NCBI GenBank assembly: GCA_016702305.1
Contig: JADJEH010000001.1
Location: 62,001-126,000, forward strand
Reading direction: 5' to 3'
Length of the DNA: 64,000 nucleotides
From: a bacterium
GTDB lineage: Bacteria > Electryoneota > RPQS01
Part shown: positions 44,901 through 53,849 of the stretch, one piece after another
How positions within the stretch are numbered: position 1 is the stretch's first letter
Layout: each line of letters opens with the position of its first letter
Position numbers and translations under genes: made by a program
The notes under the pieces: model-generated
Seen by the model: only the letters and a program-made list of their open reading frames with translations
Told to the model about the DNA's origin: nothing
Databases searched by the model: none

Positions 44901-47639
44901 TTATCGCACCCGCAGTGCCCGCGCGTCGCGCCGGATTGCTAAAGGAATGTAGTCGCCCCGCCGCGCCACAACCGCCAGATGATAGCGTTCGCCGATCGTC
45001 AACGCAATGGTCGCCGTGGTTGCCGTGCCCGGCACTTCAGCCTGCCACGCCCACACCGAATCCTCGGGCTGCGCGCGATAAATGTCGTACGCGTCGGGCT
45101 CGAACGGATGGCCTAACACATCGTCCGTCACCGCCATCCAATAGAGACGCAGCGAGTCACCCTCCACGTGCAGGGTCAGGTCCTTCGCCGCCGACGGCGG
45201 TGCGTCCGGCGCGGATGCAACCAGCAGCATCTGATCAAAAATCGCCTTCCATCCCGTGGACAAAGCATTCTTGCCCGGAGTCCGCACCGTGACCGTGTTG
45301 TAACCTGTGTTCAATGTCACCGTGTTGCCCCACAGAGTATCCGTGCGCTCCCAGCTCTGATACAGCGTGTTCAAATACATATCCGTCGTCGCCAGCGCCG
45401 CCTGACCGTTCACTTCAATGCTCACCTGCGCAGCGTTGCTTGTGCGGCCGAAAAAGAACGCTGTCTGGAAACTGCCGCCAGTCGGTGCCCAAAACGGAAG
45501 TGTCACGAAGCTCGTCCCATTCGCGCCCGTCAGCACATACGCCGCCATCCGGCCCCACGGATTCGTATTGTCGTGCCGAATCCAATCCCGACACCACTCT
45601 TCCTTGATCCGCGCGCCTGACCAACTGATATGCCGCAAAATCTCAGGCTCAAGCCGAAACCAATAACGATAGTGTAACAAACTATCCGCCACCGCCACGC
45701 CGCTAACTTCCGCCGCCGCGGTAACCGCATAGTCGCCTTCATACAGCCCCGCCGGAACGCGGACTCTGCCGGTCAATGTCCGCAGCGCCGTAGCATACGG
45801 AGTGGGACCGGCCCACGGACATGGCAGGCCGTCAATCGAAATCGTCGCCGTTTCCGTTTCGTGTAATCCATGCAGCTCAATATCCAGCGTATCCCCGGCG
45901 CTGACAATATTGCCAATGTCCACGCGCACGGGTCTGAACCACAGCGTCGGCCCGCCCAGATATTCCCAGGCCGAATCCACGGTGTCCAGCCCCGCGTCCG
46001 TCCACATGATCAGCGGATAAGTGCCCATAGGCAGCGAATCGGCCATGCCGAATGTCGCGTCAAAAATCGAATCGGGATTGACCGTCAGGAATGAGGTCTC
46101 GTGCAACTCGAGCGGTGTGTCGCCTAACTGTGCGCCATACACCGCCACCTGCGGATCCAGCCCTGAACCAATAATGCGCAGTGTTTCACCCGCATGCGTC
46201 GCCTGATCGCCGCTTTCGTCCACGGCCCGCCATGTCGGTCGCTCAAGATACGCGTAAGCCATTGTCCGATAGTGCCCCGCCAGATTATTGAAGCGGCCCA
46301 CCTCGGTATCGTAATGCAGACTCGTCGTGAATGGAATCGGATCGTTATTGTGCCAGCGATAGGCCGCCGCTGTGTCCGCCAAATAGGCTACGCAGCCGTG
46401 CAGCGGCAATTGCGTATAGACGGGCGTCCAATAACGGCCGCCTTTGAAATAATCCTCCGTGCCGGTTCCGTGCCACGTCGCCGTGGACTCGCCGTCAATG
46501 TAAAAATACTCATCGCCTTCCAGCACGTGATTGTCCGGCTGCTGCATGTCCTGAACCGTGCCGACAAAATTCCCCGCGCCTTTGAAATCAGCGATTACGT
46601 AGTTCTCCCACAGCCGCGTAGGATCAGCCTCGCGGTACTGCCCCGTCAACCGGTACGGACCGACATCACCATTAGCCGTCTCAATCGTGAAGGCGAACGG
46701 CTGCGCCTGCGGCGTGCGGTTCTCAAACTCAATGTGCAGCTTGCGGTCCGTCACAATGGGCAAATTGAAATAGAGCGAATCCCCCGTCTTGCCCGCGCCT
46801 GTGGATTGAAATATGCGCCAGCCAATCGGCGTCGCCCATGCCACCGACAGCGGGCCTTCAATATCTGGCAGCGGATAACCGTCGGTGAAGACGCGCACCC
46901 AGAAATTCTCGAACACAGTCTGCGTGCGATTCTGCAATCTGAGTAGCATCCTCCGGGTCTGCCCGTTAAGCTCCTTATCGTACACCGTCACCGTCTGCCC
47001 GATCCCCAACACTCCCGACGTATCGTGAAATGCGTCTCGCGTCACGTAGATCGGCGTCGCCGGAGTCGTCAAGCGCGCCGCCAACGAATCGAGATGTTCC
47101 ATATAGTCGGGACTCGGTGGCATCGTGAAGGATGGCACCTGCGTGCCCGCCGGCAACTTCAGTACCGTCACGTGAAAGTAAATGTCCCACGCGTCGTTAT
47201 ACGTTATACGCAGATGATTCTGAAACGGAATCGGTACATAGCAATAATATCCGCCCGACGAACTGTCGGCCACCGGAGGCAGGAACGGAGACATGTCGCC
47301 GAACGGTGCCGCCAGCGGTGTGTCAATTATGGCCGTGGCGAGATTGTCAACATACAATCGCCAGCGCCACTGCGGAGTGGTATTGTCCTGAGTCCACCAC
47401 ATCGCCGTCACCACGCCCGGTCCCTCGATATCGCACAGCTTCTGATAGCCGTCCGGGGCCGTCCCGTAATAATAGCCCAGATCACTGTTACTCCCATTGC
47501 GCGCCCAACTCGAAAAATGCACAACCTCGCCCTCCAGCGGCCACGACAGCCGCTCCGGGTGAAGCATGTAGTCCCAATACGACTGACCCCAAACCACAGC
47601 GGCTGGAATCAGAAATAACATAAGCCTCACGAAAATCAT
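44901..47639 (-). CDS. Exported DUF2961 (GH172-like) protein with terminal Fn3-like domain
   Basis: A 912-residue secreted protein. A signal peptide (MIFVRLMLFLIPAAVVWG) precedes a DUF2961 domain covering about residues 20-440. Typical segments are EGEVVHFSSWARNGSNSDLG, IEGPGVVTAMWW, and YIDGESTATWHGTGTEDYF, the last being the strongest family signature. Members of DUF2961 are now placed in glycoside hydrolase family GH172, which includes difructose dianhydride and D-arabinofuranose hydrolases, so a role in extracellular polysaccharide breakdown is likely. Beta-sandwich domains follow, one a probable carbohydrate-binding module (SFQTAFFFGRTSNAAQVSIE), and the protein ends with an Fn3-like domain. 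Shine-Dalgarno AAGGGA precedes the ATG. Confidence 0.88.
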   Translation of the reverse strand: MIFVRLMLFLIPAAVVWGQSYWDYMLHPERLSWPLEGEVVHFSSWARNGSNSDLGYYYGTAPDGYQKLCDIEGPGVVTAMWWTQDNTTPQWRWRLYVDNLATAIIDTPLAAPFGDMSPFLPPVADSSSGGYYCYVPIPFQNHLRITYNDAWDIYFHVTVLKLPAGTQVPSFTMPPSPDYMEHLDSLAARLTTPATPIYVTRDAFHDTSGVLGIGQTVTVYDKELNGQTRRMLLRLQNRTQTVFENFWVRVFTDGYPLPDIEGPLSVAWATPIGWRIFQSTGAGKTGDSLYFNLPIVTDRKLHIEFENRTPQAQPFAFTIETANGDVGPYRLTGQYREADPTRLWENYVIADFKGAGNFVGTVQDMQQPDNHVLEGDEYFYIDGESTATWHGTGTEDYFKGGRYWTPVYTQLPLHGCVAYLADTAAAYRWHNNDPIPFTTSLHYDTEVGRFNNLAGHYRTMAYAYLERPTWRAVDESGDQATHAGETLRIIGSGLDPQVAVYGAQLGDTPLELHETSFLTVNPDSIFDATFGMADSLPMGTYPLIMWTDAGLDTVDSAWEYLGGPTLWFRPVRVDIGNIVSAGDTLDIELHGLHETETATISIDGLPCPWAGPTPYATALRTLTGRVRVPAGLYEGDYAVTAAAEVSGVAVADSLLHYRYWFRLEPEILRHISWSGARIKEEWCRDWIRHDNTNPWGRMAAYVLTGANGTSFVTLPFWAPTGGSFQTAFFFGRTSNAAQVSIEVNGQAALATTDMYLNTLYQSWERTDTLWGNTVTLNTGYNTVTVRTPGKNALSTGWKAIFDQMLLVASAPDAPPSAAKDLTLHVEGDSLRLYWMAVTDDVLGHPFEPDAYDIYRAQPEDSVWAWQAEVPGTATTATIALTIGERYHLAVVARRGDYIPLAIRRDARALRVR

Positions 47640-47732
47640 GCGGTCCCTTCAGTAATATTCATTCTGACCATAAGTTAGTTGCCAACCCAAGCCAGTGCAA
47701 CGTCCGGGAACGCTCCACTTTTATTTGTACCA

Positions 47733-47761
47733 TTGTATGTCTGGCCTGAAAGTGTTAATAT
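47733..47761 (+). promoter_or_regulatory. Possible promoter of the sulfur-uptake operon
   Basis: TTGTAT at 47733-47738, a 17-bp spacer, and TAATAT at 47756-47761, about 57 bp before the ATG at 47819. The region is AT-rich relative to its surroundings and lies between two divergent genes. Matches to consensus are partial. Confidence 0.4.
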
Positions 47762-47818
47762 TATCCAACCTGTCCAATTTTTTGTCTTTGTTTTATCAAT
47801 ATTTAAGAAGACGCTTGT

Positions 47819-48376
47819 ATGGAATTGCTGCTTGCACCGTGGCCATGGTATGTCAGTGGACCCTTGATCGGCCTGACTGTGCCTCTCCTGCTGATCCTTG
47901 GCGGGCGAGTCTTCGGAATGTCCTCCAGCCTGCGCCATATCTGTGCCGCCGTTTACCCCGCTAAGGTCGAATACCTGAACTACGACTGGCGGCGCGAAGG
48001 CCTGTGGCTCATCCTCATGGTCGCCGGATTGGTCATCGGTGGATGGATCGGCGGTAACCTGTTGCGCGCGGACAATTCCGTGGACCTGGCCGGTGCCACC
48101 GTCAATGAACTCGCGGCACTCGGAATTTCCGACATTCAAGGTCTGGCCCCGCCCTCACTCTTTAGCTGGTCCGCGTTGCGGACTTGGCCGAGCATCTTAC
48201 TCCTTGTTGTTGGCGGCTTCTTGATCGGATTCGGAACGCGCTGGGCCAACGGCTGCACCTCTGGTCACGGCATCACCGGCCTGGCAAACCTGCAATGGCC
48301 CTCGCTGCTCGCCGTCATCGGGTTCTTCATCGGCGGACTGCTCGCCACGCACCTGCTCTTCCCCCTGATCTTCTAA
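47819..48376 (+). CDS. YeeE/YedE-family sulfur transporter, first half
   Basis: A 185-residue membrane protein with four or five hydrophobic segments and the family signature GTRWANGCTSGHGITG. In YeeE/TsuA proteins the conserved Cys residues pass thiosulfate or sulfane sulfur across the membrane. Here the transporter is split into two genes, as in PmpA/PmpB-type pairs, and the second half overlaps the stop codon of this one (TAATG). It is followed by a metallo-beta-lactamase/rhodanese protein, which fits uptake and oxidation of reduced sulfur. Confidence 0.85.
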   Translation: MELLLAPWPWYVSGPLIGLTVPLLLILGGRVFGMSSSLRHICAAVYPAKVEYLNYDWRREGLWLILMVAGLVIGGWIGGNLLRADNSVDLAGATVNELAALGISDIQGLAPPSLFSWSALRTWPSILLLVVGGFLIGFGTRWANGCTSGHGITGLANLQWPSLLAVIGFFIGGLLATHLLFPLIF

Positions 48377-48831
48377 TGGCCAAGAACAACAACAAACCCT
48401 TCAAGCTCTCCCTGCGTCAGACGATCATCTATCTCGCGCTGGGCATCTACTTCGGTATCATCATCTCCAAGTCCGAGGCGATCTCGTGGTTTCGCATTCA
48501 GGAGATGTTCCGCTTTCATTCGTTTCACATGTACGGCTTGCTGATGGGCGGTGTCGTCACGGCGGCTTTTTGCCTGAAGCTGATTCGCTCCTTCGGCATC
48601 AAGAACATTGACGGTGAAGCCATCGAAGTACCGCCCAAAGAAACCGAAACTTGGAAGGCCTATCTGCTCGGCGGCGCCTGCTTCGGAATCGGCTGGGCTT
48701 TCACCGGCGCCTGCCCCGGCCCCCTCTATACGCTGGTTGGTACCGGCATGACCATTATGCTTGTCCCGCTGTTCTTCGCCCTCGTCGGTGCGTGGACATA
48801 CGGCTATCTCAGACCCAAACTGCCGCACTAA
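48376..48831 (+). CDS. YeeE/YedE-family sulfur transporter, second half
   Basis: A 151-residue membrane protein starting at the ATG at 48376 that shares a base with the previous stop codon; the frame opens earlier but only this start fits the family. It has about four hydrophobic segments and the second-half signature GIGWAFTGACPGPLY with its conserved Cys. Together with the previous gene it should form a two-subunit thiosulfate/sulfur-compound transporter. Confidence 0.85.
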   Translation: MAKNNNKPFKLSLRQTIIYLALGIYFGIIISKSEAISWFRIQEMFRFHSFHMYGLLMGGVVTAAFCLKLIRSFGIKNIDGEAIEVPPKETETWKAYLLGGACFGIGWAFTGACPGPLYTLVGTGMTIMLVPLFFALVGAWTYGYLRPKLPH

Positions 48832-48838
48832 ACACTCG

Positions 48839-50260
48839 ATGTACTTCCGTCAGATTGAAGACCCGTATCTCGCGCAGTACGCCTACCTGATTGGCTGTCA
48901 ACGCACGGGCCAGGCGCTGGTGATTGACCCTGAGCGCGACATCGATGTCTACCTCAATATCGCAGCAGAAAACGGCCTCACGATCGTCGCCGCAGCCGAA
49001 ACTCACATTCACGCTGATTTCGTCAGCGGCACCCGCGAACTGGCACGGCGGATTCCAATAACGGCGTACCTGTCCCGCGAAGGGGGAGCCGATTGGCAAT
49101 ATGAATGGAAACCGGCTCTGCCCAGTCGTGTCCGGCTGATCCAGCACGGCGACAGCTTTCGGATTGGCCATATCGAAGTCCAGGCGGTGCACACGCCGGG
49201 CCACACGCCTGAGCATCTCTGCTACCTGGTTACCGACCACGGCGGCGGTGCCGATGAACCCATGGGCATGGTCAGCGGGGACTTTGTCTTCGTCGGCGAT
49301 GTGGGGCGGCCTGACCTGCTCGAGTCGGCGGCCGGCGTCGTCGGTGCCAAAGAACCGTCGGCCCGGGCGTTGTATCGGTCCCTGATGGATTTCATGACGC
49401 TGCCCGACTATCTGCAAGTCTGGCCCGGACACGGCGCAGGCTCGGCCTGTGGCAAAGCCCTCGGCGCTATTCCCGATTCCACCGTTGGCTACGAACGCCG
49501 CTTCAATCCCAGTCTGCGGGCCGCGCAAAGTGGGGAAGAGCGCTTCGTACGCGAAATCCTGCACGGTCAACCTGAACCGCCGCTCTACTTTGCTCAGATG
49601 AAGCGCTGGAACAAACAAGGTCCGCCGCTGCTGCCCGAGTCGTTTCTGCTCGAACGCTTCCTGCCCGAGCGCCTGCCGACTTTCGCGGATCATGCCGAAA
49701 CCGTTGTGATTGACACGCGTGAGGGCGCGCAATTCCGCGCCGCCCATGTGCCGGGCAGCGTCTGGCTGCCGCTTTCGAAGAGCTTTGCCAGCTACGCGGG
49801 GTCGTTGATTCGCGCCGAACAATCCATCGTGCTGCTCTGCCACGAAGCCCAGGCCGACCTTGCCGTGCGCCTGTTGTGGCGAGTCGGTCTCGACAATATT
49901 CTCGGCTTCGTCGCACTATCCGACTATCACGCGTGGAGCGGTGGTACCGTGCTCGACGCGATGAATACTTTTACCTTCGCGCAGGCGCTGGCCTCCGACG
50001 GTTTGATCGTAGATGTGCGTGCCGAAATTGAATACGACGAGGGCCATCTGCCCGATGCCGTATCGCTGCCCTATGCGCGCATTCTCACTCGTCTCGACGA
50101 ACTCCCGAACGAACGCCTGCTCGTTTTCTACTGCTCAGGCGGCAGTCGTTCCGCGGCAACGGCATCCGTGCTCGCCCGCCTCGGCTATCGCGTTGCAATG
50201 ATTGATGAACCTCTCGAAGCCGCCGCCCGCCTGCTGGTCAGCGAGCACGCAGCCTCATAG
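48839..50260 (+). CDS. Metallo-beta-lactamase/rhodanese protein, probable persulfide dioxygenase
   Basis: A 473-residue protein from the ATG at 48839 (MYFRQIEDPYLAQ). The N-terminal metallo-beta-lactamase domain has THIHADFVSG (H56, H58, D60), VHTPGHTPEH and GDFVFVGDVGRPDLL, the pattern of ETHE1-like persulfide dioxygenases. Two rhodanese domains follow: the first has LLCHEAQAD, the second FYCSGGSRSA with an active-site Cys. This fusion oxidises glutathione persulfide or related sulfane sulfur to sulfite and moves sulfur between acceptors. It lies 7 bp after the transporter pair, so all three form one operon. No Shine-Dalgarno is seen. Confidence 0.92.
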   Translation: MYFRQIEDPYLAQYAYLIGCQRTGQALVIDPERDIDVYLNIAAENGLTIVAAAETHIHADFVSGTRELARRIPITAYLSREGGADWQYEWKPALPSRVRLIQHGDSFRIGHIEVQAVHTPGHTPEHLCYLVTDHGGGADEPMGMVSGDFVFVGDVGRPDLLESAAGVVGAKEPSARALYRSLMDFMTLPDYLQVWPGHGAGSACGKALGAIPDSTVGYERRFNPSLRAAQSGEERFVREILHGQPEPPLYFAQMKRWNKQGPPLLPESFLLERFLPERLPTFADHAETVVIDTREGAQFRAAHVPGSVWLPLSKSFASYAGSLIRAEQSIVLLCHEAQADLAVRLLWRVGLDNILGFVALSDYHAWSGGTVLDAMNTFTFAQALASDGLIVDVRAEIEYDEGHLPDAVSLPYARILTRLDELPNERLLVFYCSGGSRSAATASVLARLGYRVAMIDEPLEAAARLLVSEHAAS

Positions 50261-50287
50261 AACGATCAAGCACTTCCCTGAAACGCC

Positions 50288-50321
50288 AGCGGGCCAGAGA
50301 ATCTCTCTGGCCCGCTTCTTT
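50288..50321. terminator. Bidirectional Rho-independent terminator
   Basis: A perfect 13-bp stem (AGCGGGCCAGAGA with TCTCTGGCCCGCT) and 3-base loop, followed by TCTTT. It lies between the converging sulfur operon and the end of the cbb3 operon. Confidence 0.85.
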
Positions 50322-50323
50322 AT

Positions 50324-51007
50324 TCAGTGTCCGCCGCAGCAGGGTGGAGGCCCGTGATCAGCCGCTAATCCCGCTACGCCGCGCCATAACAGCACAATCG
50401 CCGTCGCCGCCATCAGCGCACCTGCCGCCGCATTGCCGTAACGGCTGTAACGCGCCGGAATGCGTTTGATCAGCGCACCCAAACCCAGCAAAGCAGGCAT
50501 CGTCCCCACGCCGAACGCCTGCATGATCAACATGCCGTTCCACGGAGAATCGGCCGCCGCCGACCGCGCCACCATGGCATAGAGTACACCGCACGGCAAC
50601 AGCGCCGCCGCCGCGCCCAGTCCCGGTGACATCCACTTGCCCCAGCGCAACGCCCGCTTCGACATCGCTACCGAGATCTTTGATAAGATCCCGCCCGATG
50701 TCCTTGAGAAATACGCGAATCCTAAGGCGGCCAGCATCAGCACGCCACCCGCCAGCGATACCCACGCCGCGGCGCGCTGCAATCCAACCTGATTCATAAA
50801 CAGCGAACCAAGGGCAGCCGCGAGGACACCCAGCGCAGAATACGACAGCAGCTTCCCGAGCGAGAAGCCCAGCGGCGCCCACGCGCCGCCCGTCATCTTA
50901 GAGCGGCAGCCCAGCGTCGCCAGCGGACCGCACATGCCGATGCAATGCGCGGAACTCAGCAGTCCCACAACAAACGCCGGCACGATATCTACAGTAAAGG
51001 CGTTCAT
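50324..51007 (-). CDS. TauE/SafE-like (UreH-domain) membrane protein of the cbb3 operon
   Basis: A 227-residue membrane protein with about six hydrophobic segments. The N-terminal HCIGMCGPLATLG and the C-terminal HGPPPCCGGH are Cys/His-rich and could bind metal. It matches the COG2836 (UreH-like, TauE/SafE superfamily) proteins often found at the end of cbb3 oxidase operons, where a role in copper supply or oxidase assembly is suspected. It starts one base after the ccoH stop codon. Confidence 0.85.
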   Translation of the reverse strand: MNAFTVDIVPAFVVGLLSSAHCIGMCGPLATLGCRSKMTGGAWAPLGFSLGKLLSYSALGVLAAALGSLFMNQVGLQRAAAWVSLAGGVLMLAALGFAYFSRTSGGILSKISVAMSKRALRWGKWMSPGLGAAAALLPCGVLYAMVARSAAADSPWNGMLIMQAFGVGTMPALLGLGALIKRIPARYSRYGNAAAGALMAATAIVLLWRGVAGLAADHGPPPCCGGH

Positions 51008-51008
51008 G

Positions 51009-51509
51009 TTAGTTCACAAATAGTGCGATGCGGTCGTGAAATACCTTCTCGCCCCGCGACAGCTCGGCCACGCACTCCCACGCGCCGCGTTTAAGCGGCT
51101 GCGGAGTCCGTACCGCATACTGACCGTTGCCCATCGCCAATACGCGCACGGCTTCCATATCAAGACCCTTGTCGGACGGACGGTAGAGTGCGCATGAGCC
51201 CAGCAACGAATCGCAGGGCAAGCCCGCCGCGTCAATCACCGACAATACCACCAGCGAAGCATCGTCAAGCGCCGCCGCCGTCACCTTCCAACCTGTGCGC
51301 AGCGTGGCTTGCTTCTCGCCCACCACCTGCTTCAAATTCGCGCCCTTCTCGTAATAGTGATCCGTCACGAGTTCCGGCGGATTCTGCATCGCCACGGTGA
51401 CCAGCACCGCGTTCATCGCAATCGTCGCCGTGAGTATCGAAATGATAATCATCGGCCACAAGTTCTTGTCGAGAAATTGCTGAATCTTCGTACGGGAAAT
51501 CTCTGTCAT
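51009..51509 (-). CDS. ccoH: CcoH/FixH cbb3-oxidase assembly protein
   Basis: A 166-residue protein with a single N-terminal membrane span (WPMIIISILTATIAMNAVLV) and a periplasmic FixH domain (HYYEKGANLKQVV is the family signature). FixH/CcoH proteins are needed for maturation or stability of cbb3 oxidase. The start is the ATG at 51509, preceded by AGGGGA; an upstream ATG at 51539 has no good ribosome-binding site. It is located between ccoG and the TauE/SafE-like gene. Confidence 0.88.
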   Translation of the reverse strand: MTEISRTKIQQFLDKNLWPMIIISILTATIAMNAVLVTVAMQNPPELVTDHYYEKGANLKQVVGEKQATLRTGWKVTAAALDDASLVVLSVIDAAGLPCDSLLGSCALYRPSDKGLDMEAVRVLAMGNGQYAVRTPQPLKRGAWECVAELSRGEKVFHDRIALFVN

Positions 51510-51541
51510 CGTTGTCCCCTGTTTCGTTCCCTCATGCATGC

Positions 51542-52963
51542 CTACTTCCCGGTGTATACAGGCCCCAGGAATTTCGCGACCGCTTCACCGATCTCTTGCG
51601 TCCCGTCCATCAGCTTGAATTCAAGCGGCGTCGCCGCTGACTTGATCTGATCCCGCTTGATCAGCACAAAGGCTTCGGCCTTGATACGCTCGCCGGGCTT
51701 GATCAGGAACGGCTCGCCCAGAACCATTAATTGCGCGGGCACGTCGCTCGCCAATTTCACCGTCACCGTCCGCGTCCGCGTGTCCGTGTTCGTCAAGTGC
51801 AATTGAAGCATGTTGCGCACCAGACCGTCTTCCTGCACCAGGTACGGCGTGCCCGCCGAGCGCACCACTGCGAAGTCCACGATTTCCCGCGACGACAGAC
51901 GCACGATGAACATCGTCGTCACCAACGCGAACACGACCATATAAAGTATCACACGGGGCCGCACATACTTGCGCGACTTGTGCTCGATACCCGCCGCCGA
52001 ATCGTAACGGATCAAGCCAACCGGACGGCCGATCTTGCTCATCACCGTGTCGCAAGCGTCTATACAGGCCGTGCACTGAATACACTCGAGCTGCAGGCCG
52101 TTGCGAATGTCAATGCCGGCCGGACAAACCTGCAAACAGCGCTTGCAGTCCACGCAGTCGCCCTTCTGTTCCGTCTCGCCGCGCCGCATCGGCGCCCGCG
52201 GTTCGCCGCGCACCGGATCGTAACCGATGATCAGGCTGTGCTCGTCCAGGAACACCGACTGAATGCGGGCGTACGGGCATAGAAAGTGGCAGAATTGCTC
52301 GCGGAACCACGCAAAATTGAAATACGTGATCGCCGTCATCACCACCGCTACCGCCATCGCCGTCGGATGCGCTGCGCCAAACGTCCAGAACATCTCGTAA
52401 GATGCCTGCGGACCAATAAAAAACGCTGTGAAGCTCAAACTCATGGCCGACGAAATCAACCAGAAGATCAGATGCTTCGCCGCCTTCCGGGTCCAATAGG
52501 CGTCGTCATGCTCGCCGTTGTCCAGCGCCCGCCGTTCACGCGGATTACCCTCGAGCCAGCGCTCCACCCGATAGAAGATGCCGTCCAGATAGACCGTCTG
52601 CGGACAGGCCCAACCGCACCACAACCGGCCGAACATCGCTGAGAACCAGAATAGCGCCAAAACGCTTAACACCAGCAGCAGCGCCAACAAATACAAGTCC
52701 GTCGCCAAAAAGGTCTGTCCGAAAAACGAGAACCGGCGGCTCACCAGATCGAACAGCATGAACGGCTGACCGTTCATCGAAACCCACGGTGCCAACAGAT
52801 AAAACAGGATCAAGACCGACGTGACGACATTCCGCCGCTTCGTCCAGAACCCTTTGGCCGGTTCATGATAAACCCATTTCCGCTTGCCGTGCGAGCCGAT
52901 CGTGGCGCTGCGCTCCGGCATATGCGGTGAGTTCATCACCGGCAATTCAGTCTTCTTTTCCAC
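51542..52963 (-). CDS. ccoG: CcoG/FixG iron-sulfur accessory protein of cbb3 oxidase
   Basis: A 473-residue membrane protein. Several hydrophobic segments in the N-terminal half (for example SVLILFYLLAPWVSMNG) are followed by two [4Fe-4S] ferredoxin-type motifs: CVDCKRCLQVCPAGIDI and CIQCTACIDACDTVM. Further Cys in RLWCGWACPQTVYLDGIF is a family feature. CcoG is a copper/iron handling protein for cbb3 assembly. The start is GTG at 52963 with a strong GGGGGA ribosome-binding site. Confidence 0.93.
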   Translation of the reverse strand: MEKKTELPVMNSPHMPERSATIGSHGKRKWVYHEPAKGFWTKRRNVVTSVLILFYLLAPWVSMNGQPFMLFDLVSRRFSFFGQTFLATDLYLLALLLVLSVLALFWFSAMFGRLWCGWACPQTVYLDGIFYRVERWLEGNPRERRALDNGEHDDAYWTRKAAKHLIFWLISSAMSLSFTAFFIGPQASYEMFWTFGAAHPTAMAVAVVMTAITYFNFAWFREQFCHFLCPYARIQSVFLDEHSLIIGYDPVRGEPRAPMRRGETEQKGDCVDCKRCLQVCPAGIDIRNGLQLECIQCTACIDACDTVMSKIGRPVGLIRYDSAAGIEHKSRKYVRPRVILYMVVFALVTTMFIVRLSSREIVDFAVVRSAGTPYLVQEDGLVRNMLQLHLTNTDTRTRTVTVKLASDVPAQLMVLGEPFLIKPGERIKAEAFVLIKRDQIKSAATPLEFKLMDGTQEIGEAVAKFLGPVYTGK

Positions 52964-52998
52964 ATTGCTGTTCCCCCTCCCCTGGAGACCTTTCGCTG

Positions 52999-53646
52999 TT
53001 ACAGCTTCTGCGTCGTATCCGGCGCCGCTGCTTGTTCCTTCGGCGCTCGAATCGTCGCCATGTCGTACTGTTCGCCTTCCGGCTTCTTACCGGCCGTCGG
53101 CGGAGGTTGGTTCCATAAGGTCATCACGTACGTCGAAATCATCTTGATCTTGCGGTCGCCCAGAATCGGACCCCACGTCGGCATACCTTTCGCAGCCACG
53201 CCGTTCGTGATCGTCGCGATAATCTGATCTTCCTCGGGACCGTGAATCCAGTAAGCGTCCGTCAGATTCGGGCCGATCCCGCCCTCACCGTAACTGCTGT
53301 GGCAGGACACGCAGAAGATACCGAAATACTTCTTGCCGGCGCCTACAGGATCCGCATCGTACGCACCCGACGCCATCAGTTCGGCCTCGCGCATTTCGGC
53401 AACCGTCGCCGCCTGCGCAACGTCCCGCGCCAGATAGTCCTTCGGAAGCAGATTAAACATGTGCACCAGCGGCGTATAAACCACCGCAAACACGACGCAC
53501 ATCAAGAATAACTGCACCCACCACTTCGGCAGAGGATTGTCCGCCTCCATGATCCCGTCGTATTCGTGCTCCAGCAACTGCTGCTCGGGGATGAAATCGC
53601 CCGGCAGCAGCTCTTCAGGCTTGTGATCTTGCTCTTTATGGCTCAT
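52999..53646 (-). CDS. ccoP: CcoP, cytochrome c subunit of cbb3 oxidase (single heme)
   Basis: A 215-residue membrane-anchored cytochrome c. After an N-terminal tail and one transmembrane helix (VQLFLMCVVFAVVYTPLV), the heme site is CVSCH at residues 112-116; the sixth-ligand Met is in KGMPTWGP. Proteobacterial CcoP normally carries two hemes; this one has one, as in many Bacteroidetes-type enzymes. Its ATG overlaps the ccoQ stop codon. Confidence 0.92.
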   Translation of the reverse strand: MSHKEQDHKPEELLPGDFIPEQQLLEHEYDGIMEADNPLPKWWVQLFLMCVVFAVVYTPLVHMFNLLPKDYLARDVAQAATVAEMREAELMASGAYDADPVGAGKKYFGIFCVSCHSSYGEGGIGPNLTDAYWIHGPEEDQIIATITNGVAAKGMPTWGPILGDRKIKMISTYVMTLWNQPPPTAGKKPEGEQYDMATIRAPKEQAAAPDTTQKL

Positions 53647-53846
53647 GAGGAAAGTCCTCTCGTTGATTTCATGTCCTGCTCCTGCTCGTCGTCGAGCTCC
53701 AGCGGAAGGTTGCTCTCATTCTCAAACCGGTTCTTGCGGCCGGCATACGTCCACACCAGCACAGCCGTGAACGCGACCAGCATAATCAGCAGCGAGATGA
53801 TGGGCCAAATGCTTGGCCCCGTGTTGGAGAGTACGTCGCGCAGCAT
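53643..53846 (-). CDS. ccoQ: CcoQ-like small membrane protein
   Basis: A 67-residue protein with one membrane helix (IISLLIMLVAFTAVLVWTYA) followed by an acidic tail (ELDDEQEQD). By position between ccoNO and ccoP it is CcoQ/FixQ, a subunit that stabilises the oxidase. It overlaps ccoP by four bases (ATGA) and starts 3 bp after ccoNO. Confidence 0.82.
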   Translation of the reverse strand: MLRDVLSNTGPSIWPIISLLIMLVAFTAVLVWTYAGRKNRFENESNLPLELDDEQEQDMKSTRGLSS

Positions 53847-53849
53847 CGC

